A stretch of DNA of 64,000 nucleotides. Source: Lepidodermella squamata. Its lineage: Eukaryota; Gastrotricha. Shown here piece by piece: positions 47,571 to 59,000 of the stretch. The position numbers and the translations under genes were made by a program. The DNA lies in the NCBI GenBank assembly GCA_047495785.1, contig JBLDXI010000015.1, positions 3,782,001-3,846,000 of the forward strand, given 5' to 3'. The notes beneath the pieces are model-generated. The model was not told the origin of the DNA. It worked only from the letters and a program-made list of their open reading frames with translations, and searched no databases. How positions within the stretch are numbered: the first letter of the stretch is position 1; each line of letters starts with the position of its first letter.

Positions 47571-50500
47571 TCAGCTAATCGCGCAGTCGATTGTATCAGA
47601 CCCGGCTGTTGTTGGCAGGGTGAATGCGTAGGTGGCAGCTCGGGCGATGTAGGACAGCGTGCCGAATTTGCCAGACGGGCCAGAGTCGTAGAAATAAGCG
47701 CAAATACCACTCGGCCCGTGGCAAATCGGCATGGGCGGCTTTTCAACACCACCCCGCATGATTTCACGCCGAAACGTCTGGCCAGCCTCATTCGCGCAGC
47801 AAACTAGGGCGGAGGCGCCTGGCATCGTTTCTTGATCGGCGAGGAATAGATCGTTAGCCGCGGCGATTAAGCCATCGACCTGAACGTGCCCGCGGAAACC
47901 AGTCATGCCGTGGTCGTGTTCGGTCAGCGTTGTCAGCACTGAAATCGCTTCGACGAAAAGTTGGCGGTAATTCGGGTCTGGGATGCGATTCAAAGCCGCC
48001 TCAACGGTCAGCGCGAATTTCAACTCCTGCTGGGTCATTTCTCGGACGAGCGATGACGGCAGTGCCCTGCCGTAGATGATCAAAGCATCACATCGGTTCA
48101 GAATTTGCCAGACCCCAGCGTAGAAGCCGAGAGGTACCCGGTTCAACGCACCGTCTAGACGGCGACGACGATACCAAGTGCCCCGGGTGACGATTTCAGA
48201 CACGTCTAGTTCCTCCTCTTCCTCGGTTGAAATAGCGGAGGTCGGGGTGTTAGTCCCGGACCGATCGCTAGAATCTTGCCGATCGAATGCGAAAACGTTG
48301 GTGTTGCCAGCTGAACCAGGCGTAACAGGTTGAACCTAAACGGAAAAATCATAAAATTATTGCGTGTTGTTACAAAAAAATGTTGACAAACCGTTCCTAA
48401 CGCCTCGGCAACATGGCTGGCTTGTCGTGTGAACGACCGCTTAGAGACTCGATTCGTGACCATTTTTCCGACAGACATTGTCGACATGTCGCCACTGCGA
48501 TGTTTAGGTGCCAACTCGGAGCCAGAAATAACTCGATAGAGCATGATTTTCACCTGATAAGGACTCAGGTTGAACAATTGACTCGTCGCTTCCTCCGGCG
48601 AGCAAGATAACATAGCCGCTAGTTCACTGGCCATTACTTGGGTGATCAGCCCGATGCGAAGTCGAATCATGTGGCTGAATAGGCGTTTCTCACTCTTAGC
48701 CAGGTTAGACAATGCAATAAGAAGTTCCTGTGTTAACACGGTGAGACTAGGGTCATGGTTACACGTATTCCAAATCATTGTTTCCAGTTCGTCGGGCGGT
48801 AACGGCCGTGAAACCACCTTTTCGTTAGGTTCAGGCGGTAGACCAAGCGAAACCTGTTTGCCTCGAACCAGCAGGTCAGTCAAACATTTCGCAAGATCTT
48901 CAGGCCTTCGGCGCAGAACTCCGTTAGCGTGACGAACCAGCCACCATTCGCGAAGCTCAGCCGCCCTCTCCCCTAATTCGGCAATCAATTCTTTAACGGT
49001 ACATCCCAGTGGGGTCGTCCAGTCTAGACCCTTCGCCAGGTACAACGCATGAACCAAATCGGCCTGTTCGTACAAATCTGTTGTTTCTTTCAAAGAATCG
49101 ACCAATTCGTTGATATCTGCGTGAGAAACTTCGTGAGATGAGCCCAGTGATTGAGGATTTGGGTGTTTCGTGACCAGCAAATTCGAAGGCCGAGCTCGAT
49201 TAACCGCTCCAGTAGGTGGGAAAACCATCGATCCAAACGGGCTGTCGGTAACGTTAGCTCGAGCCAAATGAGTCGACGCAGTCATCGGAGCGCCGTCTGT
49301 CTCACATTTAGAGATGAACTCTTCGAAAGATAGAGCCTCAGATGACGGGTTAGTGATATTGGTATTATGAGGCAAAGCCGGGGATGTATCCCCTGTATCT
49401 TCTCCCGACGAAGCTGATGGTCGGAACTGCCCAGGGACCTGATAAACAGATTGCCGACGCTTCGAAATCACCCCCTGAAATCGCTTGGCAACAAGTGATT
49501 TCCTTCGATTCAATGGTTGACGATGACTTGCTGGATATGCGTCCTCATCGGCAACCGGAACGGCAGAGGGCGCGAGCTTTGAAGTCACAGTTTCTGCTGA
49601 GTATTGTGAAATAAATCGCTGCAATTGTTTATCCGAAAATTCGTCAGAATGTTCGAGAAATGACAGACGTGAAACGCAGCTGGTGGAAATGAAGTCTTTC
49701 AAATAGCCGACTTGAACACGCTGACCAGCTATGATTCCTGATTGAAGGTTTTTCAAGGTCGCAATCATAGACTCTCGGGAAGAATCATTGTGATCCATTA
49801 GCCTGTGATTCAGAACAACAACAACCGTGGGCCGACCTAACATAGTCCAGTGTTGATTCAAATACGCGACAGTCGTTGAGAACATGTCGATTAAATACTC
49901 GGCGTCTTGGCCCAAATAGAACACGCGTTGATCGAGAAAACTTGGTTGAAATGCGAAAATCTCGTTATGGAGCATGTATAACTTGGACGTAGCAAGGACT
50001 CCAAGCTCAGTCGAAGCTCGACCTGACAAACCAAGGCGTTTGTTTTTGCCGAGATGAGAATACAGGTAGGAAAGAACCTTAGCATTGTGAATGTGCATAG
50101 GTGCGGCCTCGGCGATCGTTTGACAAGTGACACCGTGCTCTTCAACCCGTTGTTTTATTCCGTCATCTTCTGCTAGCAAGACGACCTGCGTGACTACTTC
50201 AGGTTTTCGGTGGCTAGTCATGCGACGATTCAGGGGATCCAGCTCGCCAGGGCTGAGAAATTTTTCGGCGACAAGCCCAGCGACAACATATAGCGACTGT
50301 GCCCACATGTGCGGGATTTTCCCAAGGGCGACGCGCTCTTGACTACCTGGATTTTTGTACTCTTCGCCAACTTTTTCAAGTGGAACGCTGTACAGCTCTG
50401 GCACAGCTTTCATCGAGCTCTGAGAAATCAACAAAGAATCAAGTTTATCGAGGTATGCTTTGGCGACAGCTCCAGATTCTGTTGACGGGTCAGTTGGATC

Positions 50501-51596
50501 ACCGCAAACAGAACCGTTGAACAACGCATTCAGAGCCATGTAAACGTAAAATAGCGGCCATTCACATTCAATATTCTACAAAGTATAATAATATAAAGCA
50601 TGAAAAACAAGTTGTAATTATTCTTACTTCGAAAGCTTTCAATTCATGAGGTTCGTAATGCAGGCGGTTTGGATCTTCCTTGGCAGTTTTGTAACCATCA
50701 CGCATGAATCTCTTGCATCCATAACGTCCTTCGAGTTTCAATTTTATCTCATTATTTGTTCTTTCAATCAAATCTTGGTCGTCGACTGCAAAGGCAGGAA
50801 AGCCAATTACAGAGAGCAAAGCAGAATCGACTTCTTTTGAGATGGATTCGCGGGGCAACATTGATGTTAATACAGCAGCACACATTGAAGCTTCATCCGG
50901 TAAGGTATGAATCAAAGAGGAACTGCCACCTTGCGCTCCAAATAGATTTAATCCGTCGAGAGCCCGAAGCGCAGCGTGAGCCATACCTACGGAACTTGCG
51001 TTAAGTTCTGGAAGGCCGTGATTTGTCTTATCGCCTCGCTCCCAAACGCCGTAATCGGGAATTCGATATGCGGCTTCAATATAGAAAACCAAGTTTTGAA
51101 TGAATGCAACCTCATCCACCGATTGAATTATAAGCACTCCAGAGGTAGTAGCTTCGGCTAGAATAAGAAGATATAAGGAGACTGCATCCAATTGTAGATG
51201 ACCCCACTTGTCATCCGCGACGATTGATTGACAATTACGACAATCGTATTTTGCATGAAGCGAATCTATGGGATTCTGAGTCACTTTGAATTTCTCGAGC
51301 TTTTCCTTCTGAAGCATGAAGCATTTCAAAAGACCACGCATAGTTTTCACAAAACTTTGTTCAAATTCGTATCCCTTCGCCCGATCGACTTCGGAATCCG
51401 ACCGTTTGCGGTAAACAATCGACAGGCCCCACACTGCGAACACAGCATATACGTTGTCTCGTATCCATGCATCTGGGAATTCAACGTTAGAAGGAATAAG
51501 CCCTGTGATCGGATGCTGACGCTCGAGTATCGTTTTGGTCACAACACGAGAATAATAAGCTATTCGCGATGAAGAAGATTGTGTCCGATTTCTCAT
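47571..51596 (-). CDS. PHKA: Phosphorylase b kinase regulatory subunit alpha, upstream copy
   Basis: Exons 51596-50628, 50575-48392 and 48335-47571 give 1305 residues. Exon 1 is 969 nt, exactly as in the other copy. Landmarks: [132 protein letters not shown], and near the end [20 protein letters not shown]. It terminates in ...DCAIS, a CaaX box predicted to be farnesylated. The region between the conserved halves ([11 protein letters not shown] and neighbours) is Ser-rich and is the likely phospho-regulated segment. It lacks two introns of the other copy and has one of its own after EALGT. The start is divergent from the DHCR24 pair. Confidence 0.94.
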
Positions 51597-52394
51597 TTTG
51601 CTTTATATTAATTTTCAGGAACCCATCACTAGATGAAACATCAAGAGAAAATTCGATGAAACAATTAAAAATCTTGAAAAAGCTTGTGTAAGCAACTCAA
51701 AGATGAATGAGGAATCACGCAGAGGCAGAAAGACGACCTAAAATCTGAGAAGTCAGGCTTCATTCTAGGAAAGATTCCGAATGGAGACATTAATACTTCA
51801 CGCCTAAAAATCTTCGGGCTTCAGGTTCCACTCGAAACATGTAACACCCGAGCTGCTGAAATATGCATAGCAAACGTGAGTATCAAACGCGTGAGACAGG
51901 TGCAAAGCATTGAAACCCAATGGAGATATTTATCTGAGTTATGGATGGTTTCAGAGCCCCTTCAAGATTGGAATTGGGATTATTATGGGTGGCGTAGTAC
52001 CTAACGACACTATAACCTAAACTGTAACACGAGACACGAGTACCAAAAACCAGAAGCCCGAACCCAACGCTCTCATCAGCGCAAAACGCAAACCCCAAAA
52101 CTGGAACACAAAAACAAAAAATACGACCAGACGGCGAAGCATTTGCGGCCTCCGGCCTCAGCAACCCAATAATTCGTGGATTTAAATCTGAATAATTATT
52201 TGCTTTCTTTTGACGAAACTTTATAATTATTTTACGTGAAAATAAAACGAAAGGCGCGGGAAATTTTGCTTTCCTAACGCAGCTCTTCTCTGTTTGGCGA
52301 GCTCGTGCCACTCTCTCTTCTTGTAGTGGCGTGATAAACCTGCCGTGTCTAATCTCTTTACCGCTGCGTGTGAACTCCGGCCGGCGCGAGAGTC
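51597..52394. other. Divergent promoter region between PHKA and DHCR24
   Basis: An 800-bp region between two genes transcribed away from each other. It contains no credible coding sequence and must hold both promoters. No canonical TATA box or known operator was identified. Confidence 0.45.
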
Positions 52395-54014
52395 ATGTTC
52401 AATTTTCGTGGAGTTTTCGATTTCCTGTTGACATACATTTTATTCCATCAGCGATGGATATTTATCTTATTCGTCCTCCCGGCATCTGTTGCGATCCGGA
52501 TTGCAACCTATGTATGCGAAACAATTCAGCGTGTAGCCTTTTCTTCTCGAAATAAGCACGAGAAGCGTGTTGGGCGAGTTCAGTCTGAAGTCAAAGCATG
52601 GTATAACAGGTTTGACGAATCAAAACTTACCGTTGCGCGTCGGTCTTGGTTTGATCCTGTACCCAGAGTGAGGTGAGATTTTGCATTGGCACGAGGTTTC
52701 TAATGACTATATCTTTTAAATCATACTAGTGGGGTCAATTCGACGACGGCTATTAACTTGGACCTAAAAGGTGTCCTCGAAGTTGACGTCGTTGCGAGTT
52801 GTATTCGGGTGGAACCAATGATCACGATCGGCAGTATTCTGGATGAATTAATACCTCTTGGCTTCACTTTACCAGTTGTCCCGGAGTTGACTGAATTAAC
52901 TGTGGGTGGCCTGATTACTGGAATAGGCCTAGGTGAAATATCATTGTTATATAGTTTGCATTACTTATTACGCTAATTTGCAGAATCTTCATCACATCGT
53001 TTTGGCCTATTTAAGGACAGTTGCCTGGCTTTCGATTTAGTTTCGGCAAGCGGTGATTTATTACACTGTTCCCCTTCGGAAAATACAGATATTTTCTACT
53101 CAATCCCCGGTTCACACGGCACCTTGGGCTTTCTAGTATCCGTTGCTCTGAAAATAATTCCTTGCAAGCCAGTTATCAAGTTGGAATACTTTCCAGCTTA
53201 CAGTTCCGATGATGCTGTTCGCATTCTAAGTGAATCTGTGAGATCGAAAAACTATCAATTTGTCGAGGGTATAATCTATTCTGAAACGTCTGCGGTTGTC
53301 ATTCGAGGGAATTTTTCTGAATTGCCAAGTGGCGAAAAAGTCAATCGGTTGTCTCACTGGTGGAAGCCATGGTTCTACACGCACGCCCGAGATAAGTTGA
53401 AAAATGGCCGATCGGTTGAGTTTGTTCCAGTGCGGGACTACTACTGTCGTCATTCTCGATCGTTCTTTTGGCTGATGAAAGATATCATACCTTTTGGTAA
53501 CCTTCGACTATTCCGCTACTTCCTCGGCTGGACGTCCCCTCCTCATCCTGCCCTCATGAAAATGACTTTGACGAAGGCTATGTCAAGAATGTACGAAAAT
53601 AGTCGAATGATTCAAGATATGCTAGTTCCCATGGACGCAGTCGAGAAAACGTTGATCTACATATTTCGCAACATGAAGATTTTCCCTATTTGGTTGTGCC
53701 CGTACTTGTGTGTGAACAAGCCTGGGCTTATCCACCCGTCGTCGAATAAGGATGAAATTTACTGCAATGTTGGAACCTATGGTAACATCGGCATTAGCGA
53801 TTACCATCCGATCGAATGTACGCGAGCTTATGAGTCCTTCGTGCGACGCGCCCGGGGTTTTCAAATGATGTATGCTGATTCCTATCAAACTCGCGATGAA
53901 TTTGCTCAAATGTTCGACCGATCTCTTTATGATAACGTGCGCCGCAAAATGCCGGATTGCATCAGGGCGTTTCCTGATGTTTTCGATAAAACTACGCGAT
54001 TCTCAAGGCGCTGA
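52395..54014 (+). CDS. DHCR24: Delta(24)-sterol reductase paralogue 1 (diverged)
   Basis: DHCR24 is an ER-membrane FAD enzyme that reduces the C24 double bond of sterol side chains. Exons 52395-52672, 52730-52932 and 52984-54014 give 503 residues (human about 516). The N-terminal membrane anchor is FDFLLTYILFHQRWIFILFV. The FAD-binding domain includes LEVDVVASCIRVEPMITIGS, PVVPELTELTVGGLITGIG, ESSSHRFGLFKD and HGTLGFLVS. The C-terminal part includes HWWKPWFYTHA, RDYYCRHSRSFFW, DIIPFGN and [20 protein letters not shown]. This copy has drifted more than its neighbour: the stretch before LEVD reads RRSWFDPVPRVSGVNSTT, where paralogue 2 keeps the usual R-P-x-W and YKKT residues. Whether it still binds FAD normally is uncertain. 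Paralogue 2 starts 166 bp downstream. Confidence 0.93.
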
Positions 54015-54180
54015 ATTTCTGACCTTATCTGACTATTTGAAACTTATTTTTCGACTTGACTCGTATGTCTTTAGCCTTTTTCTGCCGGATGATCCGAAGC
54101 AATCTCTTAATTTACACATTGCATGCTCAAATACACTTATTCAATTTTGATGGCTAGATATTAGATATTTCATTTTTAAA

Positions 54181-55857
54181 ATGGCGAAGCAGCGTGGTTT
54201 GATTGACCAGCTGATGATTTGGATCCTGGTTAAACAGCGCTGGATCTTTGTCATATTTCTACTCCCCATTTCCCTACTCTACAATTTCGTCTTCTATTTT
54301 CGCAACTGGATCGTTTTCACTCTGAGATCTGCCCCGCATAAACACCACGAGCGAGTGAGAAATGTTCAACGCCAAGTTCGTGAATGGAGCAAAAATGGAG
54401 CTAAAACTCAAATGTGCACAGCTCGACCGGCCTGGGCTAATACTAGCCTTCGTTTTAGGTAAGAAACCGAGTTTTATTTTATTCTGGCTTTGATTAGTCG
54501 ATTTTTTTTGAACTAGCTTGTATAAAAAGACGATGACCAATATTGACGTGAATCTGTCTGATGTCCTCGAAGTTGATACAGTTAAGCAAACTGTTCGTGT
54601 CGAACCTCTAGTGACGATGGGTCAAATAACCGCAACTTTGCTGCCTCTGGGCTGGACTTTGCCGGTAGTCCCTGAGTTGGACGACTTGACTGTTGGCGGC
54701 TTGATCAACGGCATCGGAATTGGTAAAATTTCTGCGAATTTCTTCTGCCTCGGATTTATATTTCTGTTTTTTTCAGAGACTTCTTCTCATATCTACGGCT
54801 TGTTTAAGGACGTTTGCTTGAGCTTCGATGTCGTCACAGCTGATGGTGAACTTGTTCATTGCACCGAGAAAGAAAACAGCGATTTGTTCTACACGATCCC
54901 ATTCGCTCACGGGACCTTGGGTTTTCTTGTAGCGGCTGAAATCAAGATTGTTCCAGCAAAGAAATACGTTAAATTGGAATACGTTCCTACGTACACTTTG
55001 GACGAAGGTTGCCGGGTTTTCGAGGAAGCTTCGAGGAATAAGAAAATCGACTTTGTTGAAAGCTTGGTCTTCTCCGAAACCGAAGCTGTTGTGATGAAGG
55101 GAACTATGACCGACGATGCCGAATGGACTAAAATGAATCACATGGGTTACTGGTGGAAACCGTGGTTTTACAAGCACGTCCAGGAATATTTGAAGACCGG
55201 CCCAGCTGTGGAGTACATTCCCCTTCGTGATTACTATCACCGCCACACTCGATCAATTTTCTGGATGCTGAACGATATCATTCCTTTCGGAAATCACTGG
55301 CTGTTCCGATTCCTTTTCGGCTGGCTCGTCCCTCCAAAGGTTCAAATGTTGAAAGCCACAACGACGAAATTGATGAGCGAATTGTACGAGGAGACTAATA
55401 TGGTAAATCATTTTCTGGAAATTTAAGGAGGATTGCAATTTTTTATTTATAGCTTCAAGATATGTTGGTTCCTGTGAAGGATTTCAAATCAACTTTGCAG
55501 TTTGTGTTTGGAAATATTAAAATCTACCCGCTCTGGATTTGCCCGCACATCTGCTTCAACAAACCCGGTTTGATCCACCCTGGCACAGGGAAAGACGAGC
55601 TGTACGTTGATATCGGCACCTACGGCCCAGTGGGTATTGCCGACTACCACCCGGTGGAATGCACTCGCGCCTATGAAACTTTCGTCCGCCGAGTTCACGG
55701 CCATCAAATGCTGTACGCTGACTCTTACATGACGCGCGATGAATTCGCGCAAATGTTCGACCGTTCGCTCTACGACAGTCTGCGCAGCAGGTTGCCCGAC
55801 TGTATCAAAGCCTTCCCAGACGTTTACGACAAAACGAATCGTAAAGCTCGCGTTTAG
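54181..55857 (+). CDS. DHCR24: Delta(24)-sterol reductase paralogue 2 (canonical)
   Basis: Exons 54181-54458, 54517-54722, 54777-55402 and 55453-55857 give 504 residues. It follows the family closely: membrane anchor [20 protein letters not shown], then RARPAW-type sequence [129 protein letters not shown] and [20 protein letters not shown]. Exon 1 is 278 nt in both paralogues, and the third intron, after EETNM, is unique to this copy. It is the better candidate for the working enzyme. The cyclin H gene begins 218 bp downstream on the same strand. Confidence 0.95.
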
Positions 55858-56075
55858 TTCGGCAAAAATAGGACCAGTATCCGTAGTGTTGATGAAGAAA
55901 AACGAGGTTTTAAGTCTTAGCATTCCAGCGTTGCATGTATTGAAATATAGCTACATGTAATATCATGTTAGTATTTATTTTGAAAAAATCGTTGTGATTA
56001 TTGATGCAATGAAATAATTTTGAGATTGAATAAATTTGCGATATTTTCAATTTATTGATAGTTGGTTTATTTAAT

Positions 56076-59000
56076 ATGTTTTCTTCGAGCACCCATCGAC
56101 GCAATTGGCTTTTCGCGAATGAAAAAGCGTTGGCTGACGTGCGTCAAGAGGCGAATCGGTACTACGTCGAAGAGGGAAGCGCTGAAGATGTGGACCCGAA
56201 TGGGCACAGCGTGGCTCCCCGCCCGTCAGTTGACCCCGAGCTGGTGTTAACCGCTGAAGACGAGGTCGAAATTTGTTTCTACTACGAAATTCGCCTGGTT
56301 CAGTTTTGCCGTGACTTTCGCTTCCAGAAGACTGACCTTTCGATCCCGTTATTTGTCCAATACACGGCTATAGCGTATTTCAAGCGGTTTTATCTGTGCA
56401 CAAGTGTCATGGACTTTCACCCGGCCGATATGTAGTAAGCTAATTATCATTTTTGTGTCTAAACAACAGGCCATATATGTGTATGTGTTTGCCTCGATAA
56501 GCCTTGTTTGCATCTACGTGGCGTGTAAAACGGAGGAGTTCAATATCAGCATGCCGGATTTCGAGGAGAATATCAGCCGGCACTTTGAATTTGACCCGGA
56601 GTCGCCGGACGATTGCGCTGCTGTGAATGATCTGTCGAAAATGGTTCTCTGCTTCGAATTACTGCTGATGGCCAAGCTCAATTACGATCTGATCGTTCAC
56701 GCTCCGCTCAAGCCTCTCGATGGCTTCCTGCTTGATATTCGTGTAAATTTCATTTTGTCTCATTCAATAGCGAGAAAATGATGAGAAAACAAGGTTCTTT
56801 ATCTAATTTTCATATCAATTTTCCGAGTTTTGTAAAGAGATGAGTAATTACATCGGGGTCAAAGGTGACTGTAACTAATTAATAGACACATTCTGCGGTA
56901 GTTTCGGCCTGGTTTTTATCGGAACTGAGACTTCCCTAGTTTACGAGCCGATAAGACAATCCAGTCGTGTGGTCAAAGCGATAACTTTTTTGGTTTAGTG
57001 ATGAGTACTAAACCGCTTGATAGACTTCTCATGTAACGAGAAGACCTTTTCCTCGAATTGTTCACAGTTTAGGAGAACAAGCTGCATTGGAGATGCCGCG
57101 GTTAATAAAATAACCGGATAACCGCGGTTCTAACTGAAATAACCGCCATAGATTGATTGATTGAGACCTCAATTACAGGGCCAGGCGGAAGATATTCTAC
57201 AGACACATTTCTTATAATCATTATTTTCATTATTAGGAGTCATGTGACCGTCAATTTTTTAAACGTCTTCAGCCCCATACGCGAAATTTTGGCATGAAAT
57301 TGACGGTCACATAACTCCTAATGATGACAATAATGATTATAAGAAATGTGTCTGTAGAATAACTTTAGCATGGCACTACAAATCTTCGGAAAGGGAAGCT
57401 TATTAATATTTTGCTTAATCCATTCTTTTACGCTGGTTCGCAACTTATCAAGTGTTTTTCCCATTTTAATGGCAAATCAATCAATTAGCTGATCACCGAT
57501 ATTCGATAGTCGATAACCGGTACGTGATAATAGATGGATGCGGCAAATTTTACCCTACATCCGAAATTTACAGGTCGTAATTCGTTTTAATAAAAAATAT
57601 ATCGCAAAATCAATTTCGCCTCCAGTTAATTGTAAGCAACCGTTAATTAGGTGGGTTTAGTCCTCTGAACGAGGTTATTTGTTAAGCGAGACACCTCACA
57701 TATTTTTGTTTGTGGGAGGCAGTTAGTGCCCCCTCGCACCCAAACAGTGGCAGACGGCGGCGAACCGAGGGTGCATAGTGTTGGTTTCTCAGGCAAAGCA
57801 GGAGTATTCAAATTTCCGTAGCCATAGTACTCAAAATCTGGATCAATGTTAAGCTTCCTTTCACCTGTAGAACGCCTAACATTGATCAAGATCGGTTCAC
57901 GGACATCCACGGCGTCTTGTGACACTTCACTTGCAGGCAAGAGTACTTGTTTCACGCCTTGTTTGAATGCGAAACCAAAGTCGTTTTCGATGAAATCAAC
58001 ATCACAGCGAACGATAATAGCTTTGGTCTCCGGGTGGAGCAGCCGGTAACCCTTTTGTTCGGCAGCAATTCCAACGAAGCGATACTGCGAAGATTTTGGC
58101 GAGAAATCGTTTGAACGTCCAACATTTTCGCTTAAGCAGCACATAGATCGTGGAAAGTCGGCACTAATTCAAATTTCCAACATTTTCCTTGTTCTCCTCG
58201 CAAACTGACACTGTTTTTTTCGAATTGAGAATACTTATTCTCTTCCATCTTTGAATATTTGGTAACAATGGCGACCGACGTACATTCCAACTTTTTCGTT
58301 GCGAAGTTCAATTTTTCGAGTTATAGAACGCTTACCTGTAACGTGTAGATGCTTGATGATTTTTCAGGTGCGGTAATAGCCCGGGTTGATTTTCTTCTGC
58401 GTGAAATTTGATCGGCAAATCGGAAGGATATGTTAACGAAGTTTTGCAAGCGTGCGGCTTTCTTGGATTTTGTGATGACAAGCCATTTGTTGATTTCAGG
58501 GAATTTTGTCGTATCGGTGCAATTTCGAAGTAGCGTTTCGGTATTTTCCGGTAGCAAAACGGCTTTCCTAATTGGCGAAAACAATCGTTTATGTTCTTGA
58601 ACGCCGCCTGATCTTTGGCCGAGCCGCAAAGGACGCGGAAGGCTTCTAACATAAAACGCATAATATAGTGAAAATAACCGCCTGAAAATATTTTAGTTGC
58701 TGTGAATTCCTCTGCGCGTTATATCATCTGTTCCCAGGCGATTTGTAGAAGATTTACGCTGCAATTTTAGCACGTGCTCCAGAAAATATCCAGGCGGAAA
58801 TATGTTGCTTTCATTGGCCACTGAGGGTTCCCACTGACGGGTTCCGATGAACGAAGCTGTATATCTTCCCTCGCAAAACTGTAATGACGTCGATTTTGTT
58901 GTTTTTAATCAACGACGTGACTATATGTTACAATCTATTTTGCAAAAGCCATGACAGCAGTCGAGAAAACTCACGAATGATTTGTTTATGCCCGGGTACG

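Noticed and set aside
56435-56470. Cyclin H acceptor at AACAG just before GCCATATATG
   Set aside because: With the strong GTAAGC donor it shifts into a frame with an early stop. The CGATAAG acceptor gives the exact family spacing.
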